DNA of 40,831 bases, from assembly GCA_945921635.1 (NCBI GenBank), contig CAMEKZ010000002.1, forward strand, positions 1 through 40,831. Direction: 5' to 3'. Numbering within the stretch: position 1 is the stretch's first letter; each line of letters opens with the position of its first letter. The notes below the pieces were generated by a model, which ran no database searches, was not told the origin of the DNA, and saw only the letters and a list, made by a program, of their open reading frames with translations. Source of the DNA: an uncultured Clostridia bacterium. GTDB lineage: Bacteria > Bacillota > Clostridia > Oscillospirales > Ruminococcaceae. Shown piece by piece: positions 17,288-27,065 of this stretch. Made by a program: the position numbers and the translations under genes.

Positions 17288-18535
17288 ATGAAAATTTTTA
17301 AGAAAATCATTGCGGCGGTATGTGCTGTCGCTGTGGCACTGTCAGTTGCAGGCTGTGCGGATGTTTCGACAATGGGTTCTATCAACGGTACCGAAATCAA
17401 GGCGGGCGTTTATCTCTGGTATGAGCTTGCGGCTATACAGGAGGCAAACACCGAGGTTGAAGAACAGCTTTCCGAGATGGGCACAAGCTCGTCACAGATA
17501 GAAAATTTCAGCTATTTCAACTATAATGTACAGGAAAAGCCTTATTCTCAGTATGTCGAGGAGCGCACACTGGAGTTTATAAAGCAGTATGTTGCCGTAC
17601 AGAAGAAATTTGAGGAAATGGGACTTACGCTCACCGATGAGGAAAAGGCAGAGGTAAAGACGAACGCAAAGGATTTCTGGGCTTCGGAAATGACATACTA
17701 CGGCTACTATTCGCTCGGCATAACCTATGGTGAGCAGTATGAGTCGCTTGGCGTCAGCAGACAGTCCTACGAATCGGTCATGATGGTAAGAAAAATGTAT
17801 AATAAGCTTTTTGACGCCTACTATGACGAAAACGGTGTAACAGCTACCGACGAAAAGGATATTGAGACCTACTTCAACGATAATTACGGACGCTTCCAGG
17901 TTATCCAGGTGTCGCTGACAGACGGCTACGGCGATACAATCGAGAGCGACGAGGGCAAGGCTGAGGTTAAGGCGCTTGCGGACGGCTACCTCGAAAGAAT
18001 AAAGTCCGGCGAGGATTATGACGCTGTTTATCATGATTATGAGGAATATGTAGCTGAGCAGAAGGCAAAGGCAGAAGCAGAAGAAGCGGCGGCTGATACA
18101 AGCTCAGACGCAAGCACCGATTCTTCCGCATCAGACGAAAGCTCAACCGATACCGCTTCGTCAGACGATACATCAAGTGACACGTCGGACGACACGACAA
18201 GCAGCGGCTCTGAAGAAGCTGAGGAAGAAGAGCACGACCACGAGTTCCTTATCGCAAAGTCGGACACTTCTCCGAGCGAGGAGCTTATCAAGTGGATGTT
18301 CGAGCTTAAAGAAAATGACGGCGGCGTATATGAGGACGAAACTGTCTATTATGTAGTCGTAAGACGTCCGCTCCTTGAGCGTGAGGACTGGTATCTTGAA
18401 AACCGTCTTGATATTCTCCATGAGATGAAGGACGAGGAGTTTGAGGAGGTTCTGAACGAAATCGCAAAGGATTATCCGATGGATCTGAGCCAGGCATCGC
18501 TTGATATGTACAAGCCCGAAAAAATCAAACAGTAA
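17288..18535 (+). CDS. Lipoprotein, PrsA/SurA-like foldase-type protein with Ser/Asp/Thr-rich insertion
   Basis: Lipobox LSVAGC; SINGTEIKAGVYLWYE N-terminal SurA/PrsA-like pattern; low-complexity DTSSDASTDSSASDESSTDTASSDDTSSDTSDDTTSSGSEEAEEEEHDHE. Confidence 0.65.
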   Translation: MKIFKKIIAAVCAVAVALSVAGCADVSTMGSINGTEIKAGVYLWYELAAIQEANTEVEEQLSEMGTSSSQIENFSYFNYNVQEKPYSQYVEERTLEFIKQYVAVQKKFEEMGLTLTDEEKAEVKTNAKDFWASEMTYYGYYSLGITYGEQYESLGVSRQSYESVMMVRKMYNKLFDAYYDENGVTATDEKDIETYFNDNYGRFQVIQVSLTDGYGDTIESDEGKAEVKALADGYLERIKSGEDYDAVYHDYEEYVAEQKAKAEAEEAAADTSSDASTDSSASDESSTDTASSDDTSSDTSDDTTSSGSEEAEEEEHDHEFLIAKSDTSPSEELIKWMFELKENDGGVYEDETVYYVVVRRPLLEREDWYLENRLDILHEMKDEEFEEVLNEIAKDYPMDLSQASLDMYKPEKIKQ

Positions 18536-18557
18536 CACGCTCTAATTGCATATAAAC

Positions 18558-18592
18558 CGGCGGTCAGAGGAAGAAATTCCCTGACCGCTTTT
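18558..18592 (+). terminator. Rho-independent terminator
   Basis: GCGGTCAG..CTGACCGC followed by TTTTTT. Confidence 0.8.
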
Positions 18593-18653
18593 TTCGGGAA
18601 AAAGGCAGATAATATTACCAAAATGAGTGAATATTAAGGAAGGAACGGCAGAT

Positions 18654-20552
18654 ATGATTATAATGAGCGGAACCGACCTTGCGGTATCATTCGGCGGGGA
18701 AACCCTGTTTTCCGATGTGAGCTTTCGCCTTGAGGACGACGGCAGAGCGGGGCTCGTCGGGGTAAACGGAAGCGGAAAGACCACGCTTTTCCGCATAATA
18801 AACGGACTTGCGGACAGCGACAGCGGAAGCATAAGCAAGGCGGCGGGCGTAAAGATAGGCTATATGGAGCAGTACGTCATACGCGATGAAAGCCTTACGC
18901 TTTTTGACGAGGTACTGGAGATTTTCCGTCCGCTTGTCGATATGGAGCAGGAGCTTTACGAAATCGGGCTTGCCATAGACTGCGGCGACCACAGCGAGGC
19001 TACGCTCTCAAAGCAGATGCAGCTTCGCGAGCGGTTCGAGCGCGAGGGCGGACTTGTCTACCGCGCAAGGGTCACCTCGGCGCTTACGGGACTTGGCTTT
19101 GAGCGGGATATGCTGAATCGACCCGTCAGCGTACTCAGCGGCGGTCAGAAAAGCAAGGCACAGCTTGCAAAGCTGCTGTTATCCGACAGCAACGTCCTTT
19201 TGCTCGATGAGCCGACAAACCACCTCGACATAAAATCCTGCGAGTGGCTGGAAAAATTTCTCTCCGAGTACAAGGGCGCATATATTGTAATATCGCACGA
19301 CCGATATTTCCTCGATAAGGTGACAAATGTTACCTTTGAGATGGAAAACGGCAAACTGCACGAGTATAAGGGCAACTACACCCGATACCTCGCGCTTAAA
19401 GAAGAAGCGCGCGAGGCACAGCAAAAAGTGTACGACCGCACCGTAAAGGAGATTAATCGAATTGAGGGCATAGTCGAGCAGCAAAAGCGCTGGGGTCAGG
19501 AGCACAACTTTATAACCGCAGCGTCAAAGCAAAAGCAGGCGGACAGACTGAAAGAAACGCTAGACAAGCCGGAGGAACTGCCCGACAGCATAAAGTTCGC
19601 CTTTAAGTGCAGGGAGGGCGGCGGAAACGACGTGCTTATCGCAAAGAATCTCAGCAAATCCTTTGACGGAAAGCGCGTGTTTGAAAATGTAAATCTCGAC
19701 ATAAAGAAAAATACAACCGTCTTTATACTGGGTGAAAACGGCTGTGGAAAGACCACCCTGCTAAAGGTGCTCACCGGTCAGTACGAGCCGGACAGCGGAA
19801 GCTACAGGCTCGGCGCAAATATCGAATACGGCTATTACGACCAGGCACAGTCCGACCTCGACCCGTCAAAAACGGTGATGGATGAGGTGTGGGATGACTA
19901 TCCTCGTATGACGCAGACCGAGGTGCGTACCGCACTCGCATCGTTTTTATTCAAGGGGGACGATGTGTTCAAGAGCGTGGGCACGCTCAGCGGCGGGGAA
20001 AAGGCGAGGGTGTCGCTGTTAAAGCTGATGCTGAAAGGCTCTAACCTGCTTATGCTCGACGAGCCGACAAACCATCTTGATATACACTCGCGCGAAGCGC
20101 TTGAAAACGCGCTTATATCCTACGGCGGAACATTGCTTGTCGTGTCGCACGACCGATACCTGATAAACAAGCTGGCCGACAGGATTATTCTGCTCGGCGC
20201 GGACGGAACCACTGAGATAAACGGAAACTATGATGATTATATCGCCGCCGCGGAAAACGTTCAGAAAACCGAAAAGCCTGTACAGAAAAAGCCGGATGAC
20301 TACAAGCTGAGAAAAGAGCGCGAGAGCAGTCTGCGAAAGCTGAAATCCGCACTCGCAAGAACCGAAAAAGAAATAGACGAGCTGGAGGCAAAAATTGCCC
20401 AAAGCACCGAGCTTTTGTCACAGCCGGAGTACGCCTCGGAATATGAAAAGGCGATGGAGCTGTCGCTTGAAATAGACAAAATGAAGCAGAGAGAAGACGA
20501 GCTTACCACACAGTGGATGGAAATATCTGAGAGCATTGAAACGTTTACATGA
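18654..20552 (+). CDS. ABC-F family ATP-binding protein
   Basis: Two ABC domains, no TM; LSGGQKSKAQLAKLLLSDSNVLLLDEPTNHLDIKSCEWLE and LSGGEKARVSLLKLMLKGSNLLMLDEPTNHLDIHSREALE; linker and coiled C-terminus. Confidence 0.92.
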   Translation: MIIMSGTDLAVSFGGETLFSDVSFRLEDDGRAGLVGVNGSGKTTLFRIINGLADSDSGSISKAAGVKIGYMEQYVIRDESLTLFDEVLEIFRPLVDMEQELYEIGLAIDCGDHSEATLSKQMQLRERFEREGGLVYRARVTSALTGLGFERDMLNRPVSVLSGGQKSKAQLAKLLLSDSNVLLLDEPTNHLDIKSCEWLEKFLSEYKGAYIVISHDRYFLDKVTNVTFEMENGKLHEYKGNYTRYLALKEEAREAQQKVYDRTVKEINRIEGIVEQQKRWGQEHNFITAASKQKQADRLKETLDKPEELPDSIKFAFKCREGGGNDVLIAKNLSKSFDGKRVFENVNLDIKKNTTVFILGENGCGKTTLLKVLTGQYEPDSGSYRLGANIEYGYYDQAQSDLDPSKTVMDEVWDDYPRMTQTEVRTALASFLFKGDDVFKSVGTLSGGEKARVSLLKLMLKGSNLLMLDEPTNHLDIHSREALENALISYGGTLLVVSHDRYLINKLADRIILLGADGTTEINGNYDDYIAAAENVQKTEKPVQKKPDDYKLRKERESSLRKLKSALARTEKEIDELEAKIAQSTELLSQPEYASEYEKAMELSLEIDKMKQREDELTTQWMEISESIETFT

Positions 20553-20874
20553 GTTACATCAGATTATTAAGTAAAATTTTGTGAAAGTTAGGCAAAAAAA
20601 TCGCTGAATTTCTTTGTGCAAATTTAACAAAATTTGATTAACAAAGTTAACTGATTGCCGGAATTGCAAAAAATATGGGTCTATAATGGAAATCGTTTAC
20701 ATACGAAATAGAATTTGAACATTTCAAAACAACAAGATATTGTGTAAACTGAATGTAAACTCGTCGTTTTTCACAAAATTTGCATAAAAACTTTGTCGCA
20801 TTTAGCCAACAAAAAATTACGCTTGTAAATTGCACCAAAAAGATTTTGCCATTGTGAAAAGTATTTTATGAACC

Positions 20875-20903
20875 TTGACAGTCAGGTGAAAATTTGGTAT
20901 AAT
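20875..20903 (+). promoter_or_regulatory. SigA-type promoter of the ABC transporter cluster
   Basis: TTGACA - 17 nt - TATAAT (exact consensus), ~170 nt upstream of the first ATPase gene. Confidence 0.8.
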
Positions 20904-21077
20904 TACTACGTTATAGACCTTTGGGCGATTTTGTACATTATTTCTAAAACGATAGTGAATATCGCCCTGTAAACAGTGTTCAATTGTGCATTATGCTTAA
21001 AAAACAATGTAACAGGCAGCGGCGGGTTTACAAAATCCGCGCCCGGATTGAACGGATTATAAGGATAATAAGTTTGT

Positions 21078-21782
21078 ATGAAAACGATTTTAAAAGCGGT
21101 AAACGTATCGCGAAGCTTTAAAATCAACGACAAGACTACTGTTCATGCACTGAAGGACATAAATATTGAAGTAGAGGAGAACAGGCTGGTTGTTCTCCGA
21201 GGCCGCTCAGGCTCGGGAAAGACCACGCTTATCAATATCCTCGGAGCTCTTGACCGTCCGAGCGCGGGCGAGGTTTATTTCTGTGATAAGGAAATAACGG
21301 CGCTCTCTGACGGCGAGCGGGGTAAGCTCCGCCGAAACGATATGTCCTTTGTATTCCAGTCGGTGGCTCTTATACCTACCATGACCGCCTTTGAAAACGT
21401 TGAGTTTGCCATGCGGCTTGTAGGTATGCCGTATTCCGAAAGGACAAAGCGGGCAAAGGAGTGCCTGATAAGGGTAGGACTTGAAAAACGTATGCACCAC
21501 CGTCCCGGCGAGCTTTCGGGCGGCGAGCAGCAGAGAGTGGCGATTGCGAGAGCGATTTCTCACAAGCCTAAGTTGATTTTTGCAGATGAGCCAACCGCCG
21601 CGCTTGACACGCCGACGGGACTTGCGGTAATGGGGCTGTTCAAGGAGCTTGTACATACCGACGGCCTTACGATAGTAATGACTACGCACGATACCGCGAT
21701 GATGGAGCTGTGTGATGTTGTATATACGCTTGATGACGGTGTAATAACCGACATAGCGGTAAATGACGCCACACACGACTAA
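21078..21782 (+). CDS. ABC transporter ATP-binding protein, LolD/MacB type
   Basis: GRSGSGKTT, LSGGEQQRVAIARAISHKPKLIFADEPTAALD, MTTHDTAMMELCDVVYTLDDG; ~234 aa without TOBE/MalK regulatory domain. Confidence 0.9.
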   Translation: MKTILKAVNVSRSFKINDKTTVHALKDINIEVEENRLVVLRGRSGSGKTTLINILGALDRPSAGEVYFCDKEITALSDGERGKLRRNDMSFVFQSVALIPTMTAFENVEFAMRLVGMPYSERTKRAKECLIRVGLEKRMHHRPGELSGGEQQRVAIARAISHKPKLIFADEPTAALDTPTGLAVMGLFKELVHTDGLTIVMTTHDTAMMELCDVVYTLDDGVITDIAVNDATHD

Positions 21783-21812
21783 GCTACACGTTTTAAAGAA
21801 AGGGAATATACA

Positions 21813-22775
21813 ATGCCTCAGAGAGTGATGCTTGCGCCTCCCGAAAACGTGATGGTGCAGTGTGAAAATCTTGTAAAGATATATAAGACCACCGAGGTCG
21901 AGGTTATGGCTCTGCAGGGTCTTGACCTTACGGTAGAGCGCGGAGAGCTGATGGGAATAGTCGGAGCGAGCGGCAGCGGAAAATCTACCCTGCTCAATAT
22001 GCTCGGCGCACTCGATAAGCCCTCTGCGGGAAGCCTTTTTGTTGACGGCAAGGATTTGCTGAAGTTTGACGAAAAGGATCTGATCAAATATAAGCGCGAG
22101 ACGGTAGGCTTTGTGTGGCAGAACAACGCGCGAAACCTGATACCGTACCTTACCGCGATACAGAATGTTGAGATGCCGCTTTTGCTGTCGGGGCACAAAA
22201 ACCGGCACGAAAGGGCGGTAGAGCTGCTGGAGATGGTCGGACTTGAGGGGAGAAAGAATTCCCTGCTCGGTCAGCTTTCCGGCGGTGAGCAGCAGAGAGT
22301 CGCGATAGCAATAGCGCTTTCAAACAACCCCAGTCTTCTGCTTGCAGACGAGCCTACCGGTGCGGTTGACACAAAGACCGCGGCGATGGTACTGGACGTG
22401 TTCAGAACCCTGAACCGTCAGACGGGCGTTACAATAATAATAGTAACTCATGACACCAACCTCTCAAAGTCGATAGACAGAGTGGTGGCGATACGCGACG
22501 GACGAACCTCAAGCGAGATGCTGAGGAAAAAGGCCGTGCCGCTGTCATTCGGCGAGCTGGAGAAAATGAGCGAACAGCAGCGTGCAGAGCATGAGAAACT
22601 CATGAACAGCCGCACCGACCACGAGGAGCTTGTGGTGCTTGACCGTGCGGGACGCCTGCAGATTCCGAAAGAATATCTCGAAGCCCTCGGCATAAAGGGC
22701 GGAGATAAGGTGAGAGTTGAGTTGGAGGACGGAAAGATTTCCGTATACAACTCCGACTACAACACTACCCGATAA
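21813..22775 (+). CDS. ABC transporter ATP-binding protein (LolD/MacB type) with C-terminal AbrB/SpoVT-like domain
   Basis: GASGSGKST, LSGGEQQRVAIAIALSNNPSLLLADEPTGAVD, IVTHD; C-terminus LVVLDRAGRLQIPKEYLEALGIKGGDKVRVELEDGKISVYN resembles a swapped-hairpin AbrB domain. Confidence 0.87.
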   Translation: MPQRVMLAPPENVMVQCENLVKIYKTTEVEVMALQGLDLTVERGELMGIVGASGSGKSTLLNMLGALDKPSAGSLFVDGKDLLKFDEKDLIKYKRETVGFVWQNNARNLIPYLTAIQNVEMPLLLSGHKNRHERAVELLEMVGLEGRKNSLLGQLSGGEQQRVAIAIALSNNPSLLLADEPTGAVDTKTAAMVLDVFRTLNRQTGVTIIIVTHDTNLSKSIDRVVAIRDGRTSSEMLRKKAVPLSFGELEKMSEQQRAEHEKLMNSRTDHEELVVLDRAGRLQIPKEYLEALGIKGGDKVRVELEDGKISVYNSDYNTTR

Positions 22776-22855
22776 ATTTCCTTAATAAGTCGATTATATC
22801 AGTATATTATCGATTCAGCATAAACACATATTTTTCAGAAAGGTGGATTTTTACT

Positions 22856-25800
22856 GTGGCAACAAAGCTTAGCAGGATGAAAAGAACATTGGCGGGTATT
22901 CTGTCCGTATCGACAATTATCTCGTCTTTGGCATTTACATCAACCGCAGTCAGTGCAGAAACGGCGTCCAGCGATGATTCTGCAGCACAATCCGAAAGTG
23001 AAAACCAGTCGAGCGTATCAAGCATCGAAGTCGCGGGTACAGAGGGTAAGTACAGTAAGTATTACAATAAGTACCTTGATGAAAATGTCGCAAAGCCCGA
23101 CAAGGAAATTACAATCTATGCCGCCGATTATACAGACGGCGTCTATGACGGAACCGCATTTGTAAACCCGAGCCTTTCGGGTACGACCGATGCTGAAGAG
23201 GTCGCAATGATATCAAACGCAGTTCAGGATGTAGGCGTCAGCGGAAATGACGGCTTCCAGGGACTCAAGGGCTTCCTTGCGGAGAGCACCGAGCTTGAAG
23301 CTGAAAAGCTCAACACCATAAAGTGGAAGAGCGACAAGCTTACGCTTAAATATGAGTTTGAGGTTGAGGAAACCGGTCTTTACAACCTTGAAGCTATCTA
23401 TTATCCCATCTCCGGAAACGAAACCTCAAATACGGTTCTTGATATAGGTCTCAAGCTCGACGGCGAATATCCCTTCACCGCCGCAAAGGATCTCACGCTT
23501 GACCGCTACTGGAAGGACGAATCCGAAATCAAGCGCGACTCAAAGGATAACGATCTGCGTCCCGGCCAGATTACATACGACTGCTGGGTATGCTACCCGA
23601 TAAAGGATAAGGAAGGTCTTTACAACGAGCCTTACTTCTTCTACCTTGAAAAGGGCAAGCACACTCTCGAAATCGAGGGCATCAGAACCTACGCGGTATT
23701 CCACTCGTTTACATTCAAGAATTATGACGAGCTTATCGATTACAGCGCAATCAAGCCGACAGACGAGCAGATTGAAAACACACCTGCTCTCACCTCAAAG
23801 AATGAGGAGCTCGGCACAAATACAATCTTCCTTCAGGCGGAAGAGCCTCTGTACAAGACAGCATCTACACTGTATGCTACCTACGACAGAACAACCTACA
23901 TGACAAAGCCCAATCACCCGACAAAGCAGAGGTACAACACCATAGGTCAGGCGACATGGAACAAGTCTACACAGGCAATAACCTACAGCTTTAAGGTTGA
24001 GAACGACGGCTACTACCGCTTCAACTTCAAGGCAAGACAGAACCAGATGAGAGGATTTTTCTCCAACAGAAGAATCTACATCGACGGAAAGGTTCCGTGC
24101 AAGGAGCTTGATGATGTACAGTTCATCTACTCCTCAGACTGGTACAACGTAACTCCCAAGGACGCTGACGGAAACGACATCTATGTATACCTTACGGCGG
24201 GCGAGGAGCACACAATAACTCTTGAGGCTATACCCGGTTCAATCGGTGCGGTTATGCAGAGACTGGACGACCTGGTGCTCGAGCTTAACCAGTACTACAG
24301 ACGAATACTCATGATTACCGGTCCCGACCCCGATGAGTTCAACGACTACTTTGTAGAAAAGAAGATCCCCGACCTTATCCCCGCATTCAAGAGAATTGTT
24401 GAAAGTCTCCGCGCGGAAAAGGACAGCATCGAGCAGCTCACCAAGAAGGGCTCCGAGGCGGCGGCTCTCGAAACAATGGCGATTTACCTTGAAAGATGTA
24501 TCGAGCACGAGGAAGATATCCCGATAATGGCGTCGAGCATCAAGGACAGCATCTCGTCGGTATCGGCATGGATGCGTGACTACCGCGACCAGCCGCTTGA
24601 GCTTGACTATATTGAGATTGCAACCTGCCACGAGGATTTTGCGTCTGCAACAGGCAATTTCTTCGAGGAATTCTTATTCGGCTTCAATGCGTTTATCGGT
24701 TCGTTCTTTGAGGACTACACCGTACTTTCCGATTCAAGCGCAACTTCACTCGATGTCTGGGTATCCCTTGCGCGTGACCAGGCGACCGTAGTAAAGAACC
24801 TTGTTGATAACAAGTTCAACTCCAACCCCGATTATAACGGTACACAGGCTTCGATAAACCTTGTACAGGGCTCAATCCTTGAAGCAACTCTTGCAGGCAA
24901 GGGACCCGAAATCGCACTGTTCATCGGTGGTGACTTCCCGATACAGCTTGCGGCAAGAGGACTGCTGGTTGACCTGACGCAGTTCAAGGACTACGAGAAA
25001 GTAACACAGCGATTTGCGGATGACGCAATGACCCTTTACGAATACAATGACGGTACAAACACCGGTGTTTACGGACTTCCTGTTTCGCAGACCTTCCCGA
25101 TGCTGTTCTACCGTACCGACGTACTCGACGAATTAGGCTTTGACGGACCTCCGGAGACATGGGATAAGCTTATCGAAATGCTCCCGACTCTCCAGAGAAA
25201 ATATCTCGATGTAGGTCTTATCCTTCCTCAGAATATCTCGTCCAACACATTTGACGCGGGCAACACCTTCATAATGCTCATGCTTCAGTCCGGACAGGAT
25301 ATTTACAACGAGGACCTTTACTCTACCGATTACAGCAACCTTACTTCCGATGACATAAAGAAGCTCAGCCTTACAAACTTTATGACTCAGGAATCAATCA
25401 ATGTATTTACCAAGTGGACTAAGTTCTACACGGTATTCAGCTTTGACCAGACATTCGATGCGTTCTCACGTTTCAGAACAGGTGAGATGCCGCTGGTTAT
25501 TCAGCCTTACACATTCTACAATCAGCTGTCTGTTGCGGCTCCGGAAATCAAGGGTCTGTGGGACTTCACATTAGTTCCCGGCACCAAGAGAGAGGACGGA
25601 ACAATCAGCCACGCAGCAAACTCTGCCGGAAGCGGTGCGATTATCTTCAATAAGGTATCCAACCAGTCCGCCGCATGGGAGTTCATCAAGTGGTTCACAA
25701 GCACAGATATTCAGGTAGATTACGGTAAGCAGATTGAGGCTCTTATGGGTCCTATGGGACGTTTTGATACAGCTAACACCGAGGCGCTTGTACAGCTTCC

Positions 25801-26023
25801 TTGGTCAACAGCCGAGTACGAGAAGATATCTGCTCAGATGAGCGAGCTTCGCGAGGTACCTATTATCCCCGCTTCGTATGCTGTTACAAGACACGTAAAC
25901 AACGCATTCAGAATGGTTGTAAACGACGCAGGCAACCCGCGCTATACTCTTATGAATTACAACGACCAGATTAAGTCGGAAATCGTAAGAAAGTATCAGG
26001 AGCTTTCAAGTATGAAAAGCTGA
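22856..26023 (+). CDS. Large extracellular solute-binding protein (family 1-like) with N-terminal carbohydrate-binding-like beta modules
   Basis: Signal peptide; N-terminal ~470 aa with two repeats resembling galactose-binding-like/CBM folds (YEFEVEETGLYNLEAIYYP.., YSFKVENDGYYRFNFKARQ..); C-terminal LAGKGPEIALFIGGDFPIQLAARGLLVDLTQF..FPMLFYRTDVLDELGFDGPPETWDKLIEML; GTG start. Confidence 0.85.
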   Translation: MATKLSRMKRTLAGILSVSTIISSLAFTSTAVSAETASSDDSAAQSESENQSSVSSIEVAGTEGKYSKYYNKYLDENVAKPDKEITIYAADYTDGVYDGTAFVNPSLSGTTDAEEVAMISNAVQDVGVSGNDGFQGLKGFLAESTELEAEKLNTIKWKSDKLTLKYEFEVEETGLYNLEAIYYPISGNETSNTVLDIGLKLDGEYPFTAAKDLTLDRYWKDESEIKRDSKDNDLRPGQITYDCWVCYPIKDKEGLYNEPYFFYLEKGKHTLEIEGIRTYAVFHSFTFKNYDELIDYSAIKPTDEQIENTPALTSKNEELGTNTIFLQAEEPLYKTASTLYATYDRTTYMTKPNHPTKQRYNTIGQATWNKSTQAITYSFKVENDGYYRFNFKARQNQMRGFFSNRRIYIDGKVPCKELDDVQFIYSSDWYNVTPKDADGNDIYVYLTAGEEHTITLEAIPGSIGAVMQRLDDLVLELNQYYRRILMITGPDPDEFNDYFVEKKIPDLIPAFKRIVESLRAEKDSIEQLTKKGSEAAALETMAIYLERCIEHEEDIPIMASSIKDSISSVSAWMRDYRDQPLELDYIEIATCHEDFASATGNFFEEFLFGFNAFIGSFFEDYTVLSDSSATSLDVWVSLARDQATVVKNLVDNKFNSNPDYNGTQASINLVQGSILEATLAGKGPEIALFIGGDFPIQLAARGLLVDLTQFKDYEKVTQRFADDAMTLYEYNDGTNTGVYGLPVSQTFPMLFYRTDVLDELGFDGPPETWDKLIEMLPTLQRKYLDVGLILPQNISSNTFDAGNTFIMLMLQSGQDIYNEDLYSTDYSNLTSDDIKKLSLTNFMTQESINVFTKWTKFYTVFSFDQTFDAFSRFRTGEMPLVIQPYTFYNQLSVAAPEIKGLWDFTLVPGTKREDGTISHAANSAGSGAIIFNKVSNQSAAWEFIKWFTSTDIQVDYGKQIEALMGPMGRFDTANTEALVQLPWSTAEYEKISAQMSELREVPIIPASYAVTRHVNNAFRMVVNDAGNPRYTLMNYNDQIKSEIVRKYQELSSMKS

Positions 26024-26031
26024 TTTTTGAA

Positions 26032-26058
26032 GGAACGGGAGGGTTTCCTCCCCGTTCC
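26032..26058 (+). promoter_or_regulatory. Intra-operonic GC-rich hairpin after the solute-binding protein gene
   Basis: GGAACGGGAGG-gttt-CCTCCCCGTTCC stem, no U-tract, between SBP stop and permease RBS. Confidence 0.75.
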
Positions 26059-26083
26059 GTAAAATATTGAGGAGGTTATCGGT

Positions 26084-27019
26084 TTGTTTACTAAAGAGAA
26101 AACGCAGTATATCGAGGACAGCAAAGTCAGATATACGCTGCGAGAGATGAAGAAAAACGCCAGCGCTTACGCACTGCTCGCGCCGTACTTCATACTCTTT
26201 ACGATTTTTACAATCATACCTGTTTTGCTTTCGTTGCCGATGGGCTTTACGAACTTCAACATGGTACAGTTTCCCCAGTTTGTGGGACTAAACAACTTTT
26301 ATTCACTGATTCTTGAGGATGAAGTTTTCTTAAAGGCTGTTCAGAATACGCTGGTATTCGCAATCATCACAGGACCTTTAAGCTACATACTCTGCTTTAT
26401 CCTTGCATGGCTCATAAACGAAATGCCCAGAGCGCTCAAGACGATATTCACTTTCATCTTCTACGCTCCTACGCTGGCAGGTAACATTTATACAACATGG
26501 CAGCTCATATTCTCGGGCGATACCTATGGTATAGCAAACTCTTATCTGCTCGACCTCGGTATCATCAACAGCGCACGTCAGTGGCTGACCGACGCAAACT
26601 ACATCATGGGCGTTGTAATCATCGTTCAGCTGTGGATTTCGCTCGGCGCAGGCTTCCTTGCTCTTCGTGCAGGTCTTCAGGGTATACCGAAGGACAGATA
26701 CGAGGCTGGCGCAATCGAGGGTATCAAAAACCGTACACAGCAGCTGTTGCTCGTTACGGTTCCTGCTATGGGTCCGCAGCTCCTGTTCGCGGCGGTTATG
26801 CAGATTACCGCTTCGTTTACGGCAGGTGATGTAGGACGTTTCTTAACTGCTTTCCCGAGTACAGACTATGCGGCTCATACCATTATGACGCACGCATTCG
26901 ACTACGGCTCAATACGTTATGAGATGGGTTATTCTTCGGCAATATGCTTTGTATTGTTCGCAGTAATGCTGCTTGCTAACTGGGGTATCAAAAAGCTCCT
27001 CGGCAAGTATCTTGACTAA
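26084..27019 (+). CDS. Carbohydrate ABC transporter permease, MalF/UgpA type (pair 1)
   Basis: Six-TM layout, EAA loop YEAGAIEGIKNRTQQLLLVTVPAMGPQ; TTG start after GGAGG. Confidence 0.88.
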   Translation: MFTKEKTQYIEDSKVRYTLREMKKNASAYALLAPYFILFTIFTIIPVLLSLPMGFTNFNMVQFPQFVGLNNFYSLILEDEVFLKAVQNTLVFAIITGPLSYILCFILAWLINEMPRALKTIFTFIFYAPTLAGNIYTTWQLIFSGDTYGIANSYLLDLGIINSARQWLTDANYIMGVVIIVQLWISLGAGFLALRAGLQGIPKDRYEAGAIEGIKNRTQQLLLVTVPAMGPQLLFAAVMQITASFTAGDVGRFLTAFPSTDYAAHTIMTHAFDYGSIRYEMGYSSAICFVLFAVMLLANWGIKKLLGKYLD

Positions 27020-27065
27020 TCGGAGGATTGCATTATGTATTTTTCTCTAAGAAAGGAAGGTAGTT

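Noticed and set aside
20560-20870. AT-rich region upstream of the ABC cluster as a phage attachment site or degraded gene
   Set aside because: No integrase, direct repeats or ORF remnants; ordinary AT-rich promoter DNA is sufficient.
21207-22208. 333-aa minus-strand ORF antisense to the two ABC ATPase genes
   Set aside because: Spans two well-supported genes on the opposite strand, basic low-information composition, no motif.
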